A stretch of 64,000 nucleotides of DNA from Clavelina lepadiformis (Eukaryota; Chordata; Ascidiacea; Aplousobranchia; Clavelinidae): positions 23,500,501 to 23,564,500 of the forward strand of contig NC_135241.1 of assembly GCF_947623445.1 (NCBI RefSeq), written 5' to 3'. Position 1 is the stretch's first letter, and each line of letters begins with the position of its first letter. Below the pieces are notes generated by a model. It did not search any database. It saw nothing but the letters and a program-made list of their open reading frames with translations, and was not told where the DNA came from. Positions 12,701 to 25,800 of the stretch are shown one piece after another. A program made the position numbers and the translations under genes.

Positions 12701-15700
12701 GCATACACTTTAAATAAGAAACTTTGACAAATGTTTATCAAATTTTGATGGTACAAAGAAGCTTTTTATCCAAGCAAAATTGTTATTAGAATTATAGATA
12801 GTTTAAATTTTATTTTACTGAAAAAGGTTTCTCAAGCTGATTATACATCATAAGAATTGGAGATCAAAGCCATATTGAAAGTGTTGTTCTATATACAGTA
12901 TAAGCAGAATATAATTGCTGAGCTTTATGTTAATTATATTTCTATAGTATTATAGTTATCACTTTAGCGTAAAGGTGAGCGTGAGACTAAACCAGGTTAA
13001 ACAGTTGGCTACTACAAGCAGCTGTTGATGTCTTCACAACAATGACTTCTTTTCTCTGCGCACAATTTATTGACAATACTGCATTCGAAAATATTCTGAA
13101 GTTTAGTTTCTTATAGACATCTTATATATTACAAATCTCTCTCTTATCATAAGTATAATATATCTGTATATAAGCATTCATGTGATGTGGGCTCTAACTG
13201 GAGACAAGTGAATTTTTGTTGTTTAGAAATTTTACGGAGGTGCTGCAAAGAGCGAGCACGCTGCACGTATTATTCAGGAAGCGTACAGAAATTATCGAAT
13301 GCGAGTGAACTTCCGCAAGATTCGAAAGTCGAAGATACGAAGGATGACCGTGGACAACATACCCCATGTCAACATACACAGTGACCCCTCGGTTTCTCCA
13401 ACGTCACCAATTTCGCCAACTGAGTCGGAACGAAGTAAAAGTGTCGACGGATCGGAAGGCTGTGAAGTTGTTGAACTTGTTCTCGAACACTCTTTCGCAG
13501 AATCAAATCAGAAGCGCTTTGACGATGTTCACAAGGATAATGTGCCTCCATCCGACAATTCTTTAAAAATGGGTTCTGACTTAGCCAAGGAATCGCATGT
13601 TCAAGATGAAAATGCAAACGTCGGGGACTCAGATACAAACAATGCAAACAAACCCAATGAGGATGACACTGTGACTCCGAAAGCAGAAGATTCATCTGCC
13701 GCAATCCCGCTTTCCAACCCTCCTACACAAGAAGAGCTGGTGGCTCAGATTTTAGCGCAAGCTCCTATTTCAACCCTGCAATATGTTTCTTCGAACAGGA
13801 GAAAAAGACATGGGTGAGTGCTCTGTAATTTCTTGCACGAGTTAGAGTTGAATTTAAGCAGTGTTGCCTCACTTGCTATTGCAAGTGTTTTTCTTGAAAT
13901 TACTGACCAGTAATAAAGCTGGCAGTATAGGTGTGTGGCATTACACCACGTAAATTTAGATTGTTAAGTATGTTTTGAAACAATATATAATTGTGGAAAA
14001 AAGATTTTGCTTAAAAATTGGTTTCAGTGTGATTGTTAATGAATTACTATTGGTTTGATTGTTGACCTATAACATAACAAAATAATGGACGTACTGCAAA
14101 ACATACACGTAATACTGATAATTCATACACGCTTGCGTAGTACTATGTCATTATGACTGCAATCATCAGTTAATCATTGTGAGCCTAGAAGTAGGTTGAA
14201 CGTAAAACCTGGAACATCAACAAAAGCTGTACCATCTCATCTGTTCATCTTTGTCTTATTATAAAGGAATTTGTTTTACAGTTGGGTAGTTTATAGCAAT
14301 AGTAGTTTGTAGCAAATATCTGAAATTCTTTCTAAAGTTTTTGTTGTCGTTTTTAAAGTGCCTTCTTATGGGCCAAATACATGTATGGTTGGGGCCATAT
14401 GTTTCAGACAAACTTATTGTTCTAAATCCAAATACCAGGTAGTACCATTGTAGGTACCTTTCTCCACCAGTTTGCTCTGTAGCTTAGACCAGCTTGACAA
14501 ACACATGTTGTTGGCAGTGCCGTAATTAAATACCACAGTTTTTGTCAAATGTTTACTCTGTTGGGCTAAGCAAATATTACCAAATGGCACAGATAAATTT
14601 TGGATAACATATATATCTTTTTTGTTCATTTGTGGTTACTACTGAAAGGTCAAATCTGTCTTTAAAATGTATGTATATGACTGTATATTTGTATGTAATG
14701 AGACATTTGAAATATTGATTGCATTCATTGTTTGATCTTTTTGTGGGCATCAGTTTTCACAGTTAAAGTCCATAGTGGATCTTATATACTAATGCATGGA
14801 GATAATGGACTACTAGTTTATAAATGTCGTTACATAGATATAATATATTTTATAAATCCTTTCTGTTGTAGTGAAACTATTATAACAAGTATCATGCTAT
14901 AAATTACCAAAGTGACAACTTTTTTTGAGTTCATGTTGACTTTGATCACATAGTAAGCATTTAACCTGGCTGTGTACATTGCTTGTTTGCATGGCATGTG
15001 CCTGGTGGTACATACTTGACACTACCACCATTTATTTGATGTATGATGTCATTGTTTGTAAAATCAATTTCGTGGTCCCAATCATAGTCCAGAGTTCAAA
15101 CATTTATAAAGTATTTTTTTTGAAATTTTTATGTTGACCTTTTCATCTCAGTTATGCAAACTATTTTGCAAATGATCCGTTATTTTAAGATATGAAACCG
15201 TGTCCTTCCCTGTGAAACAACAATCACTCCCCACGATACAGATGTCAACGACAGCTTCAGACGCCCAACCTATGGTCCAGATGAGAAGATCGGGCAATCT
15301 AAGTACGAATAACATGAAGGTTAATAACGTTGAAGCTGCCAACACCCGAGTATCACTTCTGGATCAGCGTGCAATGTCCGAGCTGAGTTTAACGAGTGAA
15401 AATGATGCCGATTTAGACAGCATGAGAAGGTATGAAATTCTCCTTGCTTCAAACCGAATTTTTTTCCTTCAAGAATAAATTAAATATTAATACAATTCTT
15501 TTCTATATCTCATAGGCATTTTTATCTATATCTCATCTATATCAAATGTTTTTCATAATTTTAAACGATGCTAACCATTTAAAAAGTGTTGACTTTATTT
15601 TGTTGGTGGCAGCAGCAGTTTTTGCAGAGATGTTTTTGTTATGGCATGCTGTGCCTTTATCATTGAACTATGCTAACCAGTTCGTAGAATTTTTGTTGCA

Positions 15701-18700
15701 TTAGTCACACTGTTTGTTTACATCAAGCTCTATGCATAGCTGCCATTATATTAATTTCGTTGATTTAATTCAATGCTTGCCCAGAGGCAATATGTTCTGT
15801 TTGGCACATATTTAAATGTCAACTATTTTATGGGTTAGCAAACATCTTGTAATAGCAGTGATCTTATTGTTAGCCGCAGCTGTGGTTTGGTTACTTTGTA
15901 TAGACGGCTGATTCAGCTAATTTTTGTTGCTTCACTTTTCATATTAAAAAGGCATTGCAATGTGCTGGTATCAATTTAAACACTTTGATAATGGCAGACA
16001 AAGCAGTTTTAAGTTGAAAACTGAAAGTGAATACATACACATGTGCTGTGTGGGTCATCTTTCCAAGTGAAAGACTTTTTATGAGATGAGTGAGCTCGTA
16101 GTGTTGCAACATTTACATAATGTTGTAATGGTCATTGTGTGTGAAATGCAAACCTGGCACCGCCCTGTCTGATCAAATTATCATAATTTCCTTGCTTTGA
16201 TAGTTCCGACACTGCCAGCATCACAAGCGAAATGTCAACTACACTGGGTGATCTCGGCCTGCGCAGCGGCTACCAACGCAAAAGCACATTAAGTGTTCGA
16301 GGAAGTTGGCACAATGACGTTAGTAGTGATGTGGTCAGGAAACGTCTCTATAGGATTGGATTAAATCTTTTTAACAAGTAAGTGTGACGTTTTACTCTGA
16401 TTCAGTCACATTTTTCACCGTCTGTTTCCACAGTTGTTCTTCATAATTATTTTTATCTCTCATTCATCATTCATCAGTCCACTGCAGAAATGCCTGAGGC
16501 AATGACCTAATTATTTTTTCTTAGATGCGTGATATGAAGTGATGTGTAAACATTGTCTTAATTAGAGAAAATTAAAGTGTTGAAATATGTGCCATCTCAT
16601 ACATGACACATTGAATTTATCGCCTGCCCCTCTCTTCTACCAAACATACTGTTGCTGAAAGCAATGCATTTGCATTTTCGCATGACATGATGCTGTGACA
16701 TTGACTATATTGAAAGTATCCGTAGGCATTGAATAACAAGCATTGTATGAGTAATTGTTGGCTTTCTATCCAAGGAAACCATCCAAGGGCTTGAGCTTCT
16801 TGACCGAGCATATGTTTGTTGCAAACTCGCCACCCGCCGTTGCTGCATTCTTACTCAATAGGAAGGGTTTGAGTAGACAAATGGTGGGCGAATATCTCGG
16901 AAACACCCAGAAAACGTTCAACCAGGATGTATTGGAGTAAGTGTATTCTTTTGTGTCACAATCAACTAGTACTGCTTACTGTGAGGTTGGTGACAAAATG
17001 CACATATTGAAATGTACTGGTTTTCTGACTTTACATAGCCACCTTTAGTGACCTGACCTGTTGCTATTATACTGTTAAAGGCTTGGAATGCATGGATGCA
17101 TAATTGTGAATGAGAAGTATCATTCACGTCAAATACAATTTATTAATTATAATTAACAAACATGATTGGCTATTAATCAATTGTTGTATTTGGTTACATT
17201 TGTGTAAACAATAGAGATGCCCTTTGATGCTTTGTTATGGTGGGCTACTTGGTATGACAATTTGTATATTAATCGACAGCATTGTTTACTTTGTTTTTTT
17301 TGAATCCATGTCTTAATGCGTTTGCGTGGTTTGCATGCAAGGTAAAATGATTCTCTATTTGTATAAAACTATCTAGTTGTCTTTATCCATAATGTGCATC
17401 AACGATGGCTTGATTAAATTAATCAGGCATGTGATTTGGCATAAGGCTGGATCTATTTCTGCCTTTGACTTAACTTCACTGGAACATCATCCTGAAACTT
17501 TTCAGCTTCAATGTCCAATACAGCTCAATCATAATTATATTACTTTAATTAACCTGATTGTTTTCACTGAAATAAGATTCTTTGTAACTGTCAAGTATCG
17601 TGGACAGCACATACTTTTTTCAGAATTAAGCTGTTGGTAATATTGATTTTCTCTCTGTCAGCTCGGTTTGCGAATTAATGGATTTCAGCGCGATGGAGCT
17701 GGACGAAGCTCTCAGGACCTTTCAAGCGCAAATTAAGGTTCAAGGTGAAGCTCAGAAGGTTGAACGTCTTGTCGAGGTAATTATCGAGAATAACTTGTCA
17801 TTGGTACAACCTTGAACACAAGACACACTCCTGTTGTATTCTCAATGCAACCACAATGTTTGCATTTTTGACACCTATAGTTGTGGAAGATTTTTACTAT
17901 TGTCGCTTTCAGATTGCCAATGTATAGGGATACTTTGGTGAAATATTCAAGAAATATTCAAGTTTTAACATTCTTTTACACGATATTTCATCATTTCAGG
18001 CTTTCTCTCAACGTTACTGCACTTGCAACCCTAAGCTCATCGATAGCCTTCAGAACCCCGATTCGATCTTCATCCTCGCATTTGCAATCATCATGCTCAA
18101 CACCGATCTCCATTCTCCCAACATGAAGCACGAGAAGAGAATGACTGAAGAAGACTTCATAAAAAATTTAAGAGGTTTGTTGGACACTTTCAAGAATTGA
18201 TTCCAAAATCAGTTACTTTTAGTTACTTTGCTGTACAGTTAAATGATTTTGTAACCTGCAGAGAAACGTGCTTATCGAAACCTGTATCAAATTTATCGGT
18301 TCAAATGCTTGTTTGGTTACCAAGGCATTATCTTAATTGATAAAGTCATGTTTCAGGAGTTGACAATGGAGATGATCTCAGCGAAATCTTGTTAAAAAAC
18401 ATTTACAATCGAATAAGGGACCAGGAACTGATCACCCTTGATGATCACGTTACCCAGGTTCTACAGGTCTGTATTTTGCTTGAATCATTTTGCATAATCG
18501 CCCAAATCTTGGGGAAATTAGCTCATTAACTACTCATTGTTATTTTTATCTCTGGATGACTTGAATCATAGTCTCGGCATAGATCACACACAGATAGATT
18601 TAAATGAATCATGCTAAGTTTATTATCTCTGTTTCAGGTTGAGAACAGCATTGTAGGTAAGAAGCCAGTGTTAGCCGTACCACATCGCAGACTTGTATGT

Positions 18701-20053
18701 TACTGTCGTCTCTACCAAGTCACTGACCCTACTAAGGCGCAAAAAATCGGACTCCATCAGAGAGAGGTTTTCCTCTTCAACGACATGATTTTAGTGAGTC
18801 CTAAACATCAATTTTTTTTTAACCTTTTGTAATTCGTAACATGGTGGCAATGAGGTGTGCTATCCCGATAGTTTCAATATAACAAATTGACTTGTAAGCG
18901 ATTTAACGAATCATTTGTTAATTTGAGTGTTTGTCTATTTCATCCTTTTAGATTACCAAGATCTTGCAAAAAAAGAAGACCGGAACGACGTACACTTTTA
19001 AAATGTCCTTCTCCATGCATGGGTTGAGCTACCTCATATTTGACACGACTCGTAAGATCCTAATATCAACAAATGCTGTTTATTTTGCGTTACTATTTTT
19101 ACAACATTTCTTTCGAATTCTTTTCGTCTTCACTTTCCGACAATATAACGAAAATACACTATTTTGTGTGTTTGCCGTTTAAACTGAATCGTATTAGGAT
19201 GTAAAACCAGGATTTTTCTTGACAGATTTCCCATTCGGCATTCGCCTGATCAACTCCATTGACAACAAAGTCCTGATCACGTTCAATGCTCCAAACGAGC
19301 AGGATCGAGCAAAATTTGTGACCGACATCCGGGAATGCATCGCCGAGGTCCAAGAGATGGAGAATCTAAGAATAGAAGGTGAAAGTTTTGCCTCTTCTGC
19401 TCAATTTGCTTTCGTTACCATCGACTTGTTAATCGCATTGTCAATCAAAACACACAGATGAGTGTGAAGTTTTTTTCTTTTAATTTTAGCCGAGCTGGAG
19501 AAAGCTCAGACCTCTTCGCCCACTGAAGTGAGATCGAACAACTTGTTGGCCGATTCAAAGAAGATATCTGCCTCTATGCAGAATCTTAACGAGCCTTCAA
19601 GTAAAAATTACTTCTTACCTTGTTACAGTAAATAATAAGAAATTCTTGTCATAATAACAGTGTGCCACTGGCAGATGCTGAGTATAATTCTCTCATTACA
19701 TTTTATTCATTTGCACCACAAGCCCAACAAAATAGCGAATAATCTTTTGCCGTCTTCCAGATATGTCGTCATTGTTCGCCTATGACATGCGTCCCACATC
19801 AATGTACAACCTTTCAGCGGTGAGTGAAAACAACAACAACAGCGCAGTCGTGCGCGACAAACAGACGCACTCTGACAGCGAGAAATCTCCAACCAGGAAC
19901 GGTTCTCGTATCCCTGTTATCGGGACTTTTTTCGGGAGCTCGGGGAAACGTGGTGGGTTAAAACGAGGTTCCAGGCTGTCGGGTACCACGATGGGGACCC
20001 GGGCAGAAAATGGGGAATCCCCCGCTATTACCCTAACACTTCATGAAGTTTGA
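9724..20053 (+). CDS. IQSEC: IQSEC-family Arf guanine-nucleotide exchange factor (IQ motif, Sec7, PH)
   Basis: IQSEC (BRAG) proteins activate Arf GTPases, mainly Arf6, at the plasma membrane and endosomes. Fifteen exons sum to 2823 nt (940 aa): 9724-9908, 10877-10986, 11464-11615, 13227-13813, 15190-15429, 16204-16377, 16775-16936, 17662-17776, 18000-18174, 18357-18466, 18638-18793, 18952-19051, 19226-19378, 19490-19600, 19761-20053. In order: an N-terminal coiled coil (residues 5-60), a basic HKKHHRRK stretch, the family block [16 protein letters not shown], an IQ motif [13 protein letters not shown] (about 160-173), a long acidic Ser/Pro-rich linker, Sec7 (about 475-665) and PH (about 690-800). 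The Sec7 glutamic finger is E566 in [11 protein letters not shown]. The Ser/Asn-rich tail ends LHEV, which is not a canonical PDZ ligand. All borders are GT-AG. One gene appears to stand for vertebrate IQSEC1-3; paralogue identity cannot be assigned. Confidence 0.95.
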
Positions 20054-21640
20054 AGTAGAGCGTAGTTATTTCTTTCTGAGTGGAGTTATGGGTTAACAAC
20101 CCCAACTGCAAAAATGGGACTGGATTTGGGTGAAGGAACAATAAGCCAAGAATCCCTTCTGGAAAAGGAACAAATCCCAAGACCACTGTCCAAGTCATCA
20201 TTTTAAATTATTTGTCACGACGTATCCCATCACACAAATTCAAGTTCGAATCAAAATGTTCTTCAGAAAGTTTTTGGCTTCATCTTCGTCGTTAAACAAA
20301 GAAAAACTATTGTCTGAAAGCTGGGCATAGTCATAACCTTGTCCATATTGTCTCAAGCCATCCCATACTGTGTTAGCATTTCAAGATGTATTTGCGATTA
20401 CTTTGTGCAATGTGTTTTCATCACCAGTTACTAGCATGTTTGTGCAACTAAAAATTTCATTGTATACTTACCAAGGTAGAAGAATGCTATAGGGAAGAAC
20501 TTCTGTTCTGCAGTGTTTCTGTGAGCAACCAACTTTGTGTCCACAGGCGCTAGAATGAGTGTTTTAGAGTTAGCTTAATATGAACCAAAGCGCGTTATTC
20601 ATAAATGGCAAGACTTTGTCTTTTTTCGAAGTTGTTAAGATAACAACGCAACGATATTTATTGTATTCAGAAATTGTCTTTTTACTGTTTTCACGTTTTC
20701 TCTCATAGCAGCAATATTCGCGCTGTTGGCGTCAGAAAAACTTTATTTGTTTTAATTGTAGACAATTCTACACAAACTTGCCCTTGGCAGTACTATGACC
20801 ACCGAGAACAAAAGTCGTGCTGCCCGTGGTTTTCGTTGTTTCCTATCTGTTGTAGTTACTTATGTTTATTGCTTTTGCCATTTTCGTTCAAGTGCAATCA
20901 CCCGTGTAACGTGACCTTTCACCTCTATCCATGAGGTCACGTGTTTTGCAGCAGTCTTGAATCGTCATTGTTTAGCTAGTTAACCGTTTATCATTGTTTC
21001 TTATAGAAATGAGCCGTTACTACATCTTTCATTCTTGCTCCTCGCACTGTTTACACATATTATAGACGCATAAAGTTTCCACTTGCGTTCATTGAACTCG
21101 ATTTATCGTTCTTCTGTTTAAGTTTTTTTTAGCAGCCTTCGTTGTTTTCTAAGTTACTCGCAACGTAGCTAGTTTATTTTATCAGGCTTATCACCAAGTC
21201 GCACATTCATAGATCAACTTAAGTCCTGTCAGCAGCGAAATAATTTTTATTCAAAATGTAGTTTCCCTGGTCATACAAAGACACAAGTTAGACGATTAAT
21301 TAGATTATTGCGAACGACAACTTGTGTCATCTTCACGGATGTCACATCAGGTTCAGTTAAAATTTGAGCTTAAATTCACAAACTTAACATGTACTATGCA
21401 ATTTAGTCCAACAAACTACTTGAATATTCGTGCAGGCGTATCAGACACGTCTGATCTTCGTGCGACTTAGCTTGTTCAAAGCGTGGCTTTTAACACTCAC
21501 TGCAATAGATAGTCAAATCATATCGTCAGAGACGTTCGCTGAAAATATGTATTTATTGTCATTACACAGCTATGCCGACGCATAACACTATTTGTTGGTT
21601 GTTGTATGGGTCATTTGATCATACTGAAATACAGAATAAA
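20054..21640 (+). other. Probable IQSEC 3' UTR with candidate poly(A) signal
   Basis: No coding exon is seen after the IQSEC stop at 20051-20053. The first convincing plus-strand AATAAA lies at 21635-21640, so a 3' UTR of roughly 1.6 kb is inferred. An earlier non-canonical signal cannot be excluded. Confidence 0.35.
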
Positions 21641-22123
21641 CCTGCATAAATGCCTTTGTAGTGTTAGGAGATAATTTTTCATTAAAGAATTTTGCCTAAT
21701 ACCCAGAAGCAGTGTTTTTCTATGAATCTTTTTAAGCTTGTAGCAAAGTTACAAGAGTGGCTAAGGCAGCACAGCTTCAGGTCATCACTGTTTCAGAAAG
21801 TGTAGGTTAACCACATATAGTTTACGATGGTATTTTCAAAACAAACTCACAGAAACTTCCTGTTAAGTCAAATGGTATCAAGTCACAGACCACCGGGGTG
21901 AAACGTTTCAAGAGTATGATACAATCAATAAACATTTATTCCGCTGCGACATTGTATAACGATGACAACACGCATTACAAATTACATGGTTGGGGAGAGA
22001 AAAGTAGGTCTAATGGTTTATGCTTGGTCTTAAAAATGTTAAATAATGAAAAGTGGGTGAAGTAAAACATTTTGTGGAATTTCATGCCAAAAAACACATT
22101 TAGCCCTGATAGGTGTACAATGT

Positions 22124-22567
22124 CTATCTACCAATAATCTGGGTCTGAGAGCATTGGATGCATGATTTTAAGTGACGAAAGGATGTGATATTGCAGCTAG
22201 ATGGGTATAAATATATCATACGATCATAGTAATCATAAAAAAATGGCACAAAGTGATATATAGGTGTTGAAAACAGTTTATGCTGGCATTTTCGCACTTC
22301 ATTTGGATCCAAGATTTTTATAGGCAGTAAAATTAAACAAATCAAACTCCTAACTATCGGGAACAGGTAAATCCCAATTAGAAACATGGAAAGCATTAAA
22401 AGAAATACCCAGGACTGCCAGAACAAAATGGCCTGATACAGATGCAAATGAAGGTGAATCAGAGTGAAGATTAAAAAGATATTCTGTTTCAGGGTTGATC
22501 TTCTTAAATCAGCGATGTCCATTTTGAATATCGGTCTTGCAGCTGATTGGCTTTTGTGCATTTTCAA
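22124..22567 (-). CDS. Uncertain small hydrophobic open frame
   Basis: This is an uninterrupted 147-codon frame with a hydrophobic middle (residues about 28-85) that could form two or three membrane segments, and a Cys/Ser-rich end. I recognise no family. It lies just downstream of the WDFY gene on the same strand and has no visible splice partners. A chance open frame is as likely as a gene. Confidence 0.15.
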   Translation of the reverse strand: MKMHKSQSAARPIFKMDIADLRRSTLKQNIFLIFTLIHLHLHLYQAILFWQSWVFLLMLSMFLIGIYLFPIVRSLICLILLPIKILDPNEVRKCQHKLFSTPIYHFVPFFYDYYDRMIYLYPSSCNITSFRHLKSCIQCSQTQIIGR

Positions 22568-22845
22568 AGCGAAAGAAAACTAGGAAAGCTGCTTGTAATA
22601 GAGATCACAGAAAGAACTAACGAAAGCGAAAATAACTCAGACTGCTGTCATACAAAAAGCAAACGCACAACAACAATATCTCTCTCTGCGCAGATACAAA
22701 GACGTCAGGTTTATCTGGACCTGTACTACATACGTTAAATAGGAACTTTGATTAGTCCCATAATACTTTGAAGAACAAAAACTTGATCAATATTCAATAA
22801 AATTACGCCTGGCCATGTACACTTTCCATCCCTGACATGCAGGGA

Positions 22846-25800
22846 TCACTTGGTCACCACATGCTTGAGGTCCCATAGCTGAAAAAATTGATAAATCAAG
22901 AAAGTCAGGTTAATGCATGATGGAAAAACTGACTTAAGTTATTGGTATGTTAAAAAATACTTTCTATTTTTTTCTAACATTTCTAGATTTAAACAACATT
23001 TCCACGCTTACACACAAAGAATGTTTGTTTTAGTCCTTTTTACAAAAAGGTGTGTTATTTTATATTTGTATGTAGTGAAAATTTGCAATCTGTCTCAATA
23101 ATTCAATGTCACTGATGAGCAAACAAATCCTAAAAAACCCCACAAACAAGTTGAAAATCATATTTCATCATGAAAATCATCTCAATTTCTACAAAAAAAA
23201 TGCGACAGTTTCAAACTTACTTTGATTGATCGATCCGAGCCGCAGGTGACCAACCAACCGCGCTTCCAATCCGCACAGGAGAAGGTGACGTTGTGTTTCA
23301 ATTCGTAAAACGACGCTGTAGGCGCTCGGCTGAAACAGAACAAAGTATTGATAAAATCAACCAACAAGGATCATATCTCCGATTTAGGTCAATACATAAG
23401 GACAGTGGTTCCCAAACTTAATCAGCTTGTGGCACACTTACAAGAGAAGAAAAGTTGCTTTAAAAAATTTATTTTCACGTGTTAATGTGATGGATGTGCG
23501 TATTGGATGGACATGTTCTTATTTATCAGCTATTAAAGCAGTTAGAGCGCTTTTAAGTCGCATATGCTTGTCTGCATGCCTTATTTTAAATATTTATACA
23601 GTTCTTTTCCAAAATTCCAAAAAGATTCGCGGCACACCTGATATTTTGTGGCGGCAAACTATGGTGCCGCGGCATACAGTTTGGGAATCACTGCATAAGG
23701 AGGTCATAAACAGGGTTGCTAATGAATTAATGATACAAGGAGGGAAGGAAAAGCGACTTACTCTTCATCGGAGATGGACTTATAACATTCCTCGCACACT
23801 CGAACTTCAAACTCGAAGCCATAAAGTGGGATGGTCGTTCGCTTTGTACTGCAGCTGGCACACACAGCTATGCCACATTTCCTGAACAAGAGACATGTTC
23901 AGATTAATTTCAAATTTATGTTTGCAGTGCTGCATGTGCTTGTGTAAAGGTTTTATCAGTAAGACATAAAAGCTAAATAGAGCAAGCTTGTCCAGCATTT
24001 AAGGACAAAATTTAATTTCGTTCAGTTTATTTTTACCAGCAGCAATCGTAGATATGTTTACATCAGTACATAGATACACAGCTATCAGTATAATGTCATA
24101 AAATCTATAATAGTCTCAGAACAATTATAACCACCAACTCCAAAAAAAACATTTAATGAGCTTGCATTTGTAACCTACCGACAGTGGTGTTGCCTTAAAC
24201 CAAGAGTCTTGTCGCTCCACATTTGTTTGAAGTTCCAAAAGAACGGTTGCTTGCATTTCGTGCACTGATTGCTTTCCAGCCACACTGGAGTCTAGACGAC
24301 AAACGCTTTAGTCAAATTTTGTTTCGGTTTCTGTATCACAAACAACCAGTAAACAAAAAAAATTAAAAAATAGTTTGTAGGGAATTTTGGCAATTTATAA
24401 ATTTAATCTCAGTTACATTTTTTGTCGAAACTAACAAAAAAAAGTCAACTGAAGATACAACTTATACAAGTACTAACAATGGAGACATATTGGATCAAGA
24501 GCTTCGCAATCATGTCTGTGTCGTCTGTTGTTACAATATTATGGCATATGACCGAATATTGATATAACACTGCAGCATACCACGGAATACTGCTGTAGCA
24601 TATGGCATATTATGAGTTGTATTGATTATTATTTTGCTGTACATGGCATCAGGCACATTATTCAGTATCCACCGATTACATAGTACTAAAACTGAAATTA
24701 TAAATTTAAAAACATGGCTTATCTTTTATATGCATATATTTACGTGAATGTATATATAAAACTACAGCGCAGTTACTTGAAGAAAATAACAATAAAAAAT
24801 TTTTCAAAACTATCCTGTTCAATAATATAAATTAAGACGAACCACAAAGGTACACTTGTTTCATCACTGTATCTCTAGTACAGCACAAGATTACATCATA
24901 TCATGGCCTATCCAGCCGACTATGATGTAATCACTGTTAGTCTGTGTGTTGTTTACAGAAAACAGACCTTTACTTTGAGAGACATTCAATGACTCAAAGC
25001 ATAGAAAATAACTAAATCACTGATCCTAAAATAGCACCAGTAATGTAAACTTTGTATCGTCCAGCCATCAAACTCCAATGCACAGGAAGTTTTCAGAAAA
25101 GACTAATAAATGTTTACGTTACTGAAAGAAGTTACACAAAATAAAACAGAACCCAAGTAATAGCAATACATAAAATTACGTCTTTATTAGATGGGAAGGA
25201 TAATAATAAGACTAACCACGTTCCTTTTGATGTCCATGTTCCACACGACCATAGAGCCCTCATTACTTGTCGAAATCAATTGTTGAGTCCGAGCAGAATA
25301 CTGCAGCGATGTGACCTTGCTCCTTTAAAAAACAATTTAGATAAAATCTAAATTTCAACTCCTTTTAATTACATCAATCATAAGTTTTCGACTTACTCAT
25401 GGCCCTGAAGCTCTATGGCAGTTCCCTTTTTGCTCCCGATGTCCCATAAGATGATGACTTTGTCACTCGAGCCGGAGTATAAGATCTGTTTGTCTGGATC
25501 CCAGCACAAGCAAGCTGTTGTTGTTGTTGATATAAAAATATGAAAGTGGCATGAACAAAAGACTGACTGATACATCAATGGCGGGGCAAAAATACCATTA
25601 AAAGAATTACTTAAAAATATCATAACCTACAGTGCCTTTAAACCATGCTTCTTTTTGTGGGACGGTTATTGGGGAAAGTATAATAAATAATGTAAATGAT
25701 ACACATGGTTGTGGTTTAGAAAGCTCATTTAGTAGCCTACGGTAGTTTTAAATATAACAGAATCTTTACTATACTATATATATCTATATCTTATATCTTA

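Noticed and set aside
23427..23885. 152-codon plus-strand open frame
   Set aside because: It lies across the hAT-type MITE and antisense to WDFY exon 10; no protein resemblance.
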